Of a DNA stretch of 43,864 bases, positions 9,256-16,549 are shown piece by piece. A program made the position numbers and the translations under genes. The number at the start of each line of letters is the position of its first letter. Within the stretch, counting starts at the first letter, position 1. The notes under the pieces are model-generated. The model saw only the letters and a list, made by a program, of their open reading frames with translations. It did no database searches and was not told the DNA's origin. The DNA comes from Eubacteriales bacterium (GTDB taxonomy: Bacteria; Bacillota; Clostridia; Christensenellales; Aristaeellaceae): the NCBI GenBank assembly GCA_028705775.1, contig JAQWCW010000024.1, forward strand, positions 1-43,864, given 5' to 3'.

Positions 9256-9285
9256 GGTCAACGTTTGACCGTTGAGTACATTATA
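9256..9285 (-). promoter_or_regulatory. Promoter -10 and palindromic operator before the sugar operon
   Basis: On the minus strand a TATAAT box lies at 9280-9285, with no good -35 hexamer 16-18 bases upstream, which suits an activator-dependent promoter. Just downstream, in the expected start-site region, is a perfect palindrome GGTCAA-CGT-TTGACC (9256-9270), followed by the ribosome binding site at about 9243-9250. This is a good position for a repressor operator or a short leader hairpin. Which regulator binds is not shown. Confidence 0.5.
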
Positions 9286-9488
9286 ACAGAGTGAGACATG
9301 GAAAACAGATGAGGATTTGTTCTGTAACCCTCAAATTTTTAACCTGATGGTTCTGAAATTCAAGCGGTATTCTGATTTGAGCGTATGCGGCGAATTGCGC
9401 ATGGCGCTTATTGTGCAAATAATATTGTGCTTGGCTGCCGCCAGATTGGCTGCTTGCCTTGCAAGCCTCGGTTTTTTAACCTCGGCGC

Positions 9489-11999
9489 TTATGAGCGCAG
9501 CAAAATCAGCCGTATTTCAAGCGGCTCAAGCATAGTATGGATTGTAAGGTCGCCCTGCGCCGATTCGAGGCTGTATTGGCTCAGCATCGGCATTGACAGC
9601 CCCTGCAGGAAAGCCGCCTGCTCGGCACCGCCGAAGGGCTGAGCGCCCATTTCGACCCATTTGTCAAAGCTGGAGCCGTTTTGCCGGTTGACCGTGTATT
9701 CCGTTACATTCCAAGTCTTGGGCGCAAGTCCTGTAAGGCGGATTTCAAAGTCCTTTTTCGGGGCGGGTTCAAAGGGCGTGTACCGTTTTGTGAGCGTCAT
9801 ATCAAAGGTTTCGCCCTCTGCGTACAAATCCGAATAGTGCCGATAATGGTAGAGCATAAGCTGATAATCGTCGCCCCTGCGGGTGAGAAAATACCCGTCG
9901 CCGCTGCATAAAAGCGTGTCGCCGAGCTTTGCAAGCAGGTAAAACGCATAATAGGACGGCTTTTTGATTCCGTTGCTTGTGAAAAGCCCAAGCCCGCCGT
10001 GGAAAACCTCCGGCGGTATCTGATGCTCCTCAAACAGGTCTGTCAGCATCCAATAGCCCATTGCGTCTAAGCGGTCGTAGTTTTCCAGTATGTTTTTCAC
10101 AAGATAGCAGGAGCGGAAACACGTATCGCCCAATAAATCGCGATAGGACGGCGAATGGTTCCATTCGGTCATGCAGATTGGCGTTCCCTCGGGATAGCGG
10201 GAGCGGACAAAGCTCTCGGTCATGTCTATGCATTTTTTCAGCAGGTTCTCGTCCGTTGTAAGGGAAATGTGACCCTTGCCGATTTCCCTGCCGCGGGCTT
10301 CCGCCGCGCTGAATGTAATGGTTGTTCCGTAGTAGTGGAACAGAATCATTTCCGGCAGGCAGTCATGCCGCGCGCACCAGCTTGTAAAGCCGCGAAGCCA
10401 TGTTCCGCCTTCAACGGGGTCGATATAGGTTGAAGGGGAGGCGACGCAAAGCGCGCTGTCGCAGCCCTTTATTGTTTTCCATGTCGCCATGTAGAACGCG
10501 TAGAATTCCTCGTCGGAGGGAAAGCCGAACATACTGCGCGGCGGCGTGTCCGGCTCGTTCCAGACTGTAAACGGCCATGTTTCGACTTCCGCTTTGCCGT
10601 ATCTGCTCAGCAAATGCAGGGTGAAACGCTTGACAAGCTCGCACCACGCGTTTATATCGGCGGGAGGGCTGTTTATCATGCTTGATTCAAAAATGATGTG
10701 CGCCGAATCCGCTGCCAGAGCCGCCGGCATGAATGAAAGCTGTATCAAGGGCTTCAGACCGATTGACAAAAGAAAATCGAGCGCTTTATCAACCAATACA
10801 AAGCTGTACTGAAGCGCCCCGCTGCCGTCCCGAAGGACAACGTGCATATCATCCGATAGAATGCCGTGGAATTTGATAAAGCGGAAGCCAACGTCCCTTT
10901 GCAGGCTTCTTAGCATATCCTGAACGGATTGCAGCAGGAGCAGCTTTGCGCTGCCGACGGATGTAAAGCTCCGCCAGCTGTGACGGAGGGGAGTGCCTTC
11001 GCCGCTTGCGCTCAGTGTATAGGAAACGGCGCTGACGGGAAGCGCGCTGTCCTGCCATTCGGCTGTGCGCTCCTCGTCGAGGAACGCGGCAAAGCGGTCA
11101 AGATACCTGTGACTGTCAAGTATCGTATATTCGTTAAAGCAGCCCCGCTTTTCGCTTTCCTTGGGCGACGCGTCGCCGTGCTCCTGCTTGCGGTACTGGC
11201 TTGGGAGCATTCCGTATTTCTTTTTAAACAGCTGCACAAATGCCTGCGTGTTCGGAAAGCCATGCTCTGCCGCAATGCTTTCGATGGTCTGCTCCGTGCC
11301 TGTGAGCGCGCTTGTGGCGTGCGTCAGCCGTATTGAGTTCAGATATGTTGTGAAATTGACGCCCATCATGCGCATAAAAAACTTGGACAGGTACGGAAGC
11401 GAAAGAAATTCCTGCTCTGCAATCGCCTGCAGCGTGATGTTTTCGTGATAATGCTCGTTGATATATCCGGCGATTCGGGTTATGCGCTCATATTGATAGC
11501 GGGTCTGGTTCTGCTCCGGCTCGCTTTTGTCCACCTTGAAATAGGTAATCAAATCGGAAAGCAGGGCATAGGACAGGCTTTTCGCCTGCAGCAAGCGGCT
11601 TTCCCCGCCTGTCGCGTAGGCGCGGATGAATTTTGCAATAATCCGCTTGATTCCGAGTATGCCCGAGTCGTTCGGGCGCGTTTTGGAATTGCAGTCAAAA
11701 AACAAGCCGGAAGCGCTGACCGCCTTTTCATCGAACATTGACAGCTTGATTTGCACCGCCGCCAGAACGCAATGCTCCGCCGTCAGCTCATGCGGCTCGT
11801 TGCTGTTTACGAGAATCACATCGTCCTCATCCAGCACATAGGTTTTGCTTCCTATATCAATCCGCACGGAGCCTGTCAGAACGAAAAGCAGCTCCATGCT
11901 GTTATGCCAATGGCGCGCGGAATGACCGAGCTGATGCACAAAGCATTTGATGGGGATGCTGTCCCCGAAGGCAATCACCTCATGACGGTATTCTTCCAT
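9489..11999 (-). CDS. AraC-family regulator fused to a GH39 glycosidase domain
   Basis: A predicted cytoplasmic transcription factor of 836 residues with an unusual effector half. Residues about 10-100 form a cupin-like sensor (MELLFVLTGSVRIDIG, DVILVNSNEPHEL). Residues about 170-270 form the double helix-turn-helix AraC DNA-binding domain (LQAIAEQEFLSLPYLSKFF, YGMLPSQYRK). From about 295 on, the protein resembles GH39 enzymes. WNEPDTPPR carries the acid/base E482 and CMTEWNHS the nucleophile E612, so both catalytic glutamates are retained. The C-terminus (about 690-836) looks like the GH39 beta-sandwich. The frame starts upstream at 12065, but AAGGAGG before the ATG at 11999 gives the better start. 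It lies immediately upstream of the sugar operon and is its natural regulator. Whether the GH39 part hydrolyses or only binds the inducer cannot be told from sequence. Confidence 0.88.
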   Translation of the reverse strand: MEEYRHEVIAFGDSIPIKCFVHQLGHSARHWHNSMELLFVLTGSVRIDIGSKTYVLDEDDVILVNSNEPHELTAEHCVLAAVQIKLSMFDEKAVSASGLFFDCNSKTRPNDSGILGIKRIIAKFIRAYATGGESRLLQAKSLSYALLSDLITYFKVDKSEPEQNQTRYQYERITRIAGYINEHYHENITLQAIAEQEFLSLPYLSKFFMRMMGVNFTTYLNSIRLTHATSALTGTEQTIESIAAEHGFPNTQAFVQLFKKKYGMLPSQYRKQEHGDASPKESEKRGCFNEYTILDSHRYLDRFAAFLDEERTAEWQDSALPVSAVSYTLSASGEGTPLRHSWRSFTSVGSAKLLLLQSVQDMLRSLQRDVGFRFIKFHGILSDDMHVVLRDGSGALQYSFVLVDKALDFLLSIGLKPLIQLSFMPAALAADSAHIIFESSMINSPPADINAWCELVKRFTLHLLSRYGKAEVETWPFTVWNEPDTPPRSMFGFPSDEEFYAFYMATWKTIKGCDSALCVASPSTYIDPVEGGTWLRGFTSWCARHDCLPEMILFHYYGTTITFSAAEARGREIGKGHISLTTDENLLKKCIDMTESFVRSRYPEGTPICMTEWNHSPSYRDLLGDTCFRSCYLVKNILENYDRLDAMGYWMLTDLFEEHQIPPEVFHGGLGLFTSNGIKKPSYYAFYLLAKLGDTLLCSGDGYFLTRRGDDYQLMLYHYRHYSDLYAEGETFDMTLTKRYTPFEPAPKKDFEIRLTGLAPKTWNVTEYTVNRQNGSSFDKWVEMGAQPFGGAEQAAFLQGLSMPMLSQYSLESAQGDLTIHTMLEPLEIRLILLRS

Positions 12000-12082
12000 A
12001 AAGCGCGTCCCCTCCTTTTGCCAGCATACAGCCTGTACGCATACCTTACCACAACGCACGCGCATTGAAAACCGTGATATAG

Positions 12083-12117
12083 AAAAATTGCGCCGCTTGC
12101 CTTGCAGAGCGGCGCAA
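12083..12117 (-). terminator. Rho-independent terminator of the SDR/FAD operon
   Basis: A perfect 10-bp stem (12088-12097 with 12108-12117) with a ten-base loop is followed on the minus strand by five T residues. It begins four bases beyond the stop codon of the FAD-dependent dehydrogenase and isolates that operon from the AraC-GH39 gene. Confidence 0.85.
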
Positions 12118-12120
12118 ATC

Positions 12121-13536
12121 TTATTCTTCCATTTCCGCTATATGCCGCGCGACCGCCATTCCCGTTACGCTCGCCTGCATAAGCCCGCGCGTTATTCCCG
12201 CGCCGTCGCCGATTGCGTAAAGCCCTTTTATGGAGGTTTCAAAATGATTGTCCACAACCAGCTTGCTTGAGTAGAACTTGACCTCGACGCCGTAGAGCAG
12301 GGTATTCTTGGAGTAAAGCCCGGGCGCAAGGTGGTCGAACGCCGCGAGCGCCTCGATTATGCTCGTAAGATGGCGCGGAGGAAGAACGAAGGAAAGGTCG
12401 CCCGGCACGGCGGTTTTGAGCGTCGGAATCGTCGTCGAGCGCTGGAGGCGGCTCATCGTTGTGCGCCTGCCCTTGAGCAAATCGCCGAGGCGCTGAACCA
12501 TAATCGGGCCGCCCGTCAGCATATTTCCGAGCTGAGCGATATAGCGCCCGTACTCGATGGGCTGATTGAACGGCTGCGTAAAGTGCGTCGATACAAGCAG
12601 CGCGAAGTTCGTGTTTTCGGTAAGCAGGCTCTTGTCGCCGTAGCTGTGACCGTTAACAACGGCGATTCCGCCCTCGTAATGCTCCTCGCTCACGACTCCG
12701 CCCGGGTTCATGCAGAAGGTTCTTACCTTGTTTTCATACGTGTCGGCATAGTAAATCAGCTTCGCCTCGTAAAGGTGCTTCGTGAGGTGGTCCATAATGC
12801 TGTTCGGAACCTCGACGCGAACGCCGATGTCAACCTCGTTGTTCTGCGTGTCGATTGCAAGCGCCTTCGCCTGCTCCGTCAGCCATTGCGCGCCGCCGCG
12901 TCCGGGCGCGGCGATAACGTAGGGCGCTCTTGCGGTATATACTCCGTCCTTGCGCGAGTTCATTTTAACGCCCGTAATCCTGCCGTTTTGGACAAGCAGC
13001 TCGCTCGCGCTTGTAAGCTCGCAGAAGGTTACGTTGTCGCGCTCGCTCAGCTCCGAGTACATATTGCCGAGAACCGTCGCGGCGTGCTCTGTTCCCAAAT
13101 GCCTTACGGGGCAGGGAACAAGGCGAATATTGTACTTGGAAGCCTCGTAGCGGATTTCGTCTACCTTGCGGTCGTCCAGCCCGTGAACCTCCTTGGGCGC
13201 GCCGAAGCGGAGATATTCATCGTCCGCGCTCTTTATCAGCTTCATGGTTTCGTCATGCCCGATATAATCGCTTACATGGCCGCCGACCTCGTCGCTGAGG
13301 GAAAGCTTTCCGTCCGAAAATGCGCCCGCTCCTGCCCAGCCCGAAACAATCGCGCAGGGCGAGCAATGCACGCATTTGCCCGTAACTCTTGCAGGGCAGG
13401 TGCGCTCCGAAATGCGCCGCCCCTCATCGACAATCAGAACCTTCTTGTCGGGGCAGAGCCTGCATATCTCAAGGGCTGTGAATATTCCCGCAGGGCCTGC
13501 GCCTACTATAATGATGTCAACATTCTTATCTGTCAT
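12121..13536 (-). CDS. NAD(P)/FAD-dependent dehydrogenase (COG2509 type)
   Basis: A flavoprotein of 471 residues with an N-terminal Rossmann dinucleotide fold (IIIVGAGPAGIFTALEI) and a C-terminal FAD motif (GLYAIGDGAGITRGLMQA). Residues about 47-75 hold a cysteine-rich segment (TCPARVTGKCVHCSPC) followed by GWAGAGAFSDGKL, typical of the uncharacterised FAD-dependent dehydrogenases grouped as COG2509. The substrate of this family is not established. The start overlaps the stop of the upstream SDR gene by four bases (ATGA), so the two are translationally coupled, and a terminator follows directly. The pairing with a short-chain dehydrogenase and an AraC regulator suggests an inducible redox step. 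The family is clear; the reaction is unknown. Confidence 0.85.
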   Translation of the reverse strand: MTDKNVDIIIVGAGPAGIFTALEICRLCPDKKVLIVDEGRRISERTCPARVTGKCVHCSPCAIVSGWAGAGAFSDGKLSLSDEVGGHVSDYIGHDETMKLIKSADDEYLRFGAPKEVHGLDDRKVDEIRYEASKYNIRLVPCPVRHLGTEHAATVLGNMYSELSERDNVTFCELTSASELLVQNGRITGVKMNSRKDGVYTARAPYVIAAPGRGGAQWLTEQAKALAIDTQNNEVDIGVRVEVPNSIMDHLTKHLYEAKLIYYADTYENKVRTFCMNPGGVVSEEHYEGGIAVVNGHSYGDKSLLTENTNFALLVSTHFTQPFNQPIEYGRYIAQLGNMLTGGPIMVQRLGDLLKGRRTTMSRLQRSTTIPTLKTAVPGDLSFVLPPRHLTSIIEALAAFDHLAPGLYSKNTLLYGVEVKFYSSKLVVDNHFETSIKGLYAIGDGAGITRGLMQASVTGMAVARHIAEMEE

Positions 13537-14369
13537 TTCTTTGCCTTTCCAACCATTCGTTTGCGGTAGTAGGTGTCTATAAACAGGTTCTGGAACAGCA
13601 CGCCGGGAAGTATTCTGTGCAGTATTACGGCAAGGCGCTGGTCGGGCTTTGCGATAACCTTGCGAAGCGGCAGCCGCTTTCTTTTGAGCAGCCTTACAAC
13701 CGCCTTGCCCAGCTTTTCGGGGCTGCTCCCGTTATGCTCGTCGTGAGCAATCTGCTCAGTAGCGCTCCTGTAATGCTCAGAATACGGCGAACCGTCGCCA
13801 ATCGCGGCGGCGTGACCTCTGTACTTGTCGCTCCCGCCCCTGTGGTCGCCCGGCTCTATCAGCGTTACCTCGATGCCGAACGGCTTTGCCTCCAGCCTCA
13901 GGCACTCGTAAAAGCCCTCAAGGGCGTGCTTGCTTAACGTATACGCGCTCTGAAAGGGTATTCCCAGAACGCCGTTTACGGAGGATAACTGCAAAATCCG
14001 TCCGTGACCCTGCGCGCGCATTATGGGCAGAACCTTTTTTGCCATCCTGATTGAGCCGAGAGTGTTGATATTTATGACCTTTGAATACTCCTCCAAGGAG
14101 GTTTCCTCGCAGGAGCCGAGATTCAGTATTCCCGCGCAGTTGATAAGTATGTCGATTTCCTTTTCGCGCGCGCAAACCGCGTCGATGAACGCCTGAGCGC
14201 TCTCCTCGCTTGAAACGTCAAGCGGCAGCTTTTGCATACCGCCCGCTTCCGCTTCCGTTTGCGCAAAGGAGCGAGCGCCTGCATAAACCCTGTATCCCGC
14301 GCCGCATAACGCGCGCGCGATATAAAGCCCCAAACCGCTTGATGCGCCGCAGACGATTGCTGTTTTCAT
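13533..14369 (-). CDS. Short-chain dehydrogenase/reductase (SDR)
   Basis: An NAD(P)-dependent oxidoreductase of the classical SDR family, 278 residues. The cofactor motif is GASSGLGLYIA at residues about 8-18, NCAG stands at about 80, and the catalytic Ser (LQLSSVNG) and YTLSK (Tyr-x-x-x-Lys) are present. A C-terminal extension of about 60 basic residues (LLKRKRLPLRKVIAKP) is longer than in minimal SDRs and resembles DltE/YqjQ-like members. It lies 20 bases downstream of the AraC gene and overlaps the FAD dehydrogenase start. Its substrate cannot be named; co-expression with the AraC regulator implies induction by the same signal. Confidence 0.88.
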   Translation of the reverse strand: MKTAIVCGASSGLGLYIARALCGAGYRVYAGARSFAQTEAEAGGMQKLPLDVSSEESAQAFIDAVCAREKEIDILINCAGILNLGSCEETSLEEYSKVININTLGSIRMAKKVLPIMRAQGHGRILQLSSVNGVLGIPFQSAYTLSKHALEGFYECLRLEAKPFGIEVTLIEPGDHRGGSDKYRGHAAAIGDGSPYSEHYRSATEQIAHDEHNGSSPEKLGKAVVRLLKRKRLPLRKVIAKPDQRLAVILHRILPGVLFQNLFIDTYYRKRMVGKAKK

Positions 14370-14389
14370 TTTTCCGCCTTCTTTGACGT

Positions 14390-15280
14390 TTATCGCGGCT
14401 CCCTGACCTGCTTGCAGTACGCCGTAGGCGAGCAGCCGACGATGTTCTTGAACTGCTTTGAAAAATGGTAGGGGTCGTTCATTCCGACCTCAGCGCCCGC
14501 CGCCTTGACGGAATAGTGCTGCTTGAGCAGGGTTTTCGCTCTCTCCATCTTGCACCAGAGAAGATAGCTCTGCGGCGGCATTCCGACCTCGCTTACGAAC
14601 CTTTTGCGGAAGGTTTCAACGGGCATACGGGAAATCGCCGCCATATCGGCAAGCGAATAATTCGTTCTGTAATGATTGAGGCGCATTGCGTCTATAACCT
14701 TTGCAATCTCGTGCGATAAAAGAGCGTCCATCGATACGGGCTGCCCGTCATAGCTGGCAAGCACGCTCCAGAGCAGGCTCTGCAAATGCGAGGAAGCGCC
14801 CTTGTCGTTATCCGAGCCTTCCTGACGGCATATAACCTGCACAATCTGCTTGCAAAGATAGATTTGCGCGGGCAGCGTTCCCTGCTGAATAGGGGAGTGC
14901 TGAACTGCGCCCATGCTCTCCATGAACTGGTCTGCAAGCTGCCCCTCAAGGGAAAACCATACGATTCGGCTTTCTTCAATCGCCTCTATTGACTTGCATT
15001 CCGTGTCCGGCGGCACAAGGCAGCTGTTGCTCGTATGCATATCAAAGGTCTGGCGGTCGCAGCTGAGCTGAATCTTTCCCTGCTCAACGGCTATCCACAG
15101 CCAGCAGGGATGGCTCTTCATAGAATAAACGCCCTCAGGCAGCATAGCGCTTCCCGCCGCGTGAATCCACGCGCCGCTCTTTACCGCAAGCTCGTCGGGC
15201 TTATGCTCGCCCTCCACATGGAAGGGGTGCTTTGTGGACTGGGAATAATTAGATTGCTCGTACAGCAGATAATCACCCAC
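14390..15280 (-). CDS. AraC-family transcriptional regulator
   Basis: A 296-residue regulator. Residues about 20-130 form a cupin-like sensor domain (GVYSMKSHPCWLWIAVEQGK) and residues about 190-290 the two helix-turn-helix motifs of AraC/XylS proteins (YSLADMAAISRMPVETFRKRF and AGAEVGMNDPYHFSKQFKNI). It is the first gene of an operon with the SDR and FAD dehydrogenase genes. A good promoter lies about 75 bases upstream, and three direct repeats lie further upstream, where an AraC protein would be expected to bind. Autoregulation plus control of the two redox genes is the simplest reading. No inducer can be inferred. Confidence 0.9.
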   Translation of the reverse strand: MGDYLLYEQSNYSQSTKHPFHVEGEHKPDELAVKSGAWIHAAGSAMLPEGVYSMKSHPCWLWIAVEQGKIQLSCDRQTFDMHTSNSCLVPPDTECKSIEAIEESRIVWFSLEGQLADQFMESMGAVQHSPIQQGTLPAQIYLCKQIVQVICRQEGSDNDKGASSHLQSLLWSVLASYDGQPVSMDALLSHEIAKVIDAMRLNHYRTNYSLADMAAISRMPVETFRKRFVSEVGMPPQSYLLWCKMERAKTLLKQHYSVKAAGAEVGMNDPYHFSKQFKNIVGCSPTAYCKQVREPR

Positions 15281-15306
15281 TGAAATAACCTCTATTCAAT
15301 ATGATT

Positions 15307-15385
15307 GCGGATTTATATCCGCCTGCGCCCAGATTCGACATCCGTTCGCCGCATATATTATAAAGAAAAATCGTTCTTCGCACAA
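15307..15385 (-). promoter_or_regulatory. Promoter of the AraC-SDR-FAD operon
   Basis: On the minus strand TTGTGC (15380-15385) and TATAAT (15357-15362) are separated by 17 bases, a good vegetative sigma-A promoter. The leader contains a perfect 6-bp hairpin, GCGGAT-TTAT-ATCCGC (15307-15322), which could be an operator or a leader structure. Confidence 0.65.
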
Positions 15386-15432
15386 GGCAAAAGCAGTCAT
15401 CTTTGAATTTTGAGCAAAATTTGATAGGAAAT

Positions 15433-15459
15433 CGGACAAAAAACGGACAAATCCGACAA
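15433..15459 (-). promoter_or_regulatory. Three direct repeats upstream of the AraC promoter
   Basis: Three copies of a 7-bp element (CGGACAA, CGGACAA, CCGACAA on the plus strand, at 15433, 15444 and 15453) lie 48-75 bases upstream of the -35 box. Spacings of 11 and 9 bases put them on roughly one face of the helix. AraC proteins bind direct repeats, so this is a candidate activator site. It also lies just beyond the stop of the CHAP gene. Confidence 0.4.
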
Positions 15460-15472
15460 GTATGCGGCGAAA

Positions 15473-16363
15473 TTATTCAGCGTCTTGAGTCAAATCGGCT
15501 TCGGGAGCGGGGGTTTCCGTAACTGCTGTTTCGGCAGCTGTCGGCTCTGCGCTCGGCGCGTCCGTCGCCGCTTCAAGGGCTTCCTTTGCCTCAATCGCGC
15601 CGGGAGTCCATGTCTGCAGGAAGGTTTCCACATACCAGCGATTGTTGTGCAGCTCGTACTGGAAATCGCCCTCCCTGTCCTCATAGCCTTCCATTCTGAA
15701 CATATTGTCCGTCTTGTCCGCGTTGTTGTAGAGATAGCGGTATTGCTTCACCCTGTTGCTTACGTTGCCTTCGACGGTCTTTATTTCATACGTAGTTCCG
15801 TCCTCAAGAAGCGTAACGTCGGTTATAATGCCGATATGCACGTTTTTCTGCACCTTGAGGGAGCTGTATACAACGAGGTATCCGGGGTAGGGGACGGTGC
15901 TTTGCCGCCCGACTTTTTTATAGAGAGGCGAAATATTCCTGATTCTCAGCCCGATGAAGCCGAAAATATCCTCGCCCTCCGGAACCTGCTTCGTGTTTGT
16001 GTACAGGGGAACGACGCCGCGCTTCATGCAGTAGTATACAAAGCAGGTACACCAGCCGTTCTGCTTTTTCTTCTTGCCCCAGTAATCGTAGGTATATCTG
16101 TTTGAAATGGGCAGCTCGTTCCAGTCCTCAAAATAGTATTCCTGAAGCCCGACGTCTATCATATTCCTGATTTCTTCGGGAATCAGGTAGCCGTCAAAGG
16201 TTACTTCAGGCACGGTATACGTCTTTTCATCGTCCGGTATCGGCACTCTTACCGTGTACGGATAGTCGCTCGGCACGCTCGTAGGCTCGGTTTCCGGCTC
16301 GGCGAATGCGGGCAGGCAAAGCAGGGTAATAAGCGCCGTAAGGCAGGCGATAAAGCGTTTCAT
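15473..16363 (-). CDS. Secreted CHAP-like cysteine peptidase/amidase protein
   Basis: An exported protein of 296 residues. The signal peptide is MKRFIACLTALITLLCLPAFA with cleavage after AFA. The central part resembles a CHAP domain. GWCTCFV places a Cys at residue 105, where CHAP enzymes have GQCTWYV; HIGIITD supplies the His and VEGNVSNRV the polar Asn. Such domains usually cleave peptidoglycan peptides. The last 45 residues are Ala/Glu/Thr/Pro-rich and look disordered, perhaps wall-spanning. The frame extends 37 codons upstream, but GGGAGG before the ATG at 16363 decides the start. It is divergent from the Hsp70-like operon. The enzymatic call rests on short motifs; the fold could instead be a related NlpC/P60-like relative. 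Confidence 0.65.
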   Translation of the reverse strand: MKRFIACLTALITLLCLPAFAEPETEPTSVPSDYPYTVRVPIPDDEKTYTVPEVTFDGYLIPEEIRNMIDVGLQEYYFEDWNELPISNRYTYDYWGKKKKQNGWCTCFVYYCMKRGVVPLYTNTKQVPEGEDIFGFIGLRIRNISPLYKKVGRQSTVPYPGYLVVYSSLKVQKNVHIGIITDVTLLEDGTTYEIKTVEGNVSNRVKQYRYLYNNADKTDNMFRMEGYEDREGDFQYELHNNRWYVETFLQTWTPGAIEAKEALEAATDAPSAEPTAAETAVTETPAPEADLTQDAE

Positions 16364-16466
16364 CGTTCGTTCCTCCCAGAAAATATAATGCGCACCTGAT
16401 AAATAACGTCCGAAGGCTCGAAATCGTTGCCGCAGGGGGCTGTTTCGGGCGAAAAATGCCGCCTCC

Positions 16467-16496
16467 TTGCTCATGATAACAAAATCATGATATAAT
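16467..16496 (+). promoter_or_regulatory. Promoter with inverted repeat in the spacer (Hsp70-like operon)
   Basis: TTGCTC (16467-16472) and TATAAT (16491-16496) are 18 bases apart. The spacer is nearly filled by a perfect inverted repeat, TCATGAT-AACAAA-ATCATGA (16471-16490). A dimeric repressor bound here would block RNA polymerase directly, so this operon is probably under tight control. The regulator is not identifiable from the window. Confidence 0.6.
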
Positions 16497-16549
16497 TGCT
16501 ATGGCATTATTTCGTTTTGCGGCTTTTCTACCATACAAAGGAGAAGATT

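Noticed and set aside
12331-13569. Plus-strand open frame of 412 codons
   Set aside because: It is antisense to the FAD dehydrogenase gene, which has clear family motifs. Its product shows no known domain and has the Arg/Ala/Val-rich composition of a shadow frame.
16467-16496. CIRCE element for the Hsp70-like operon
   Set aside because: The inverted repeat has 7-bp arms and a 6-base spacer of different sequence; CIRCE has 9-bp arms with a 9-base spacer.
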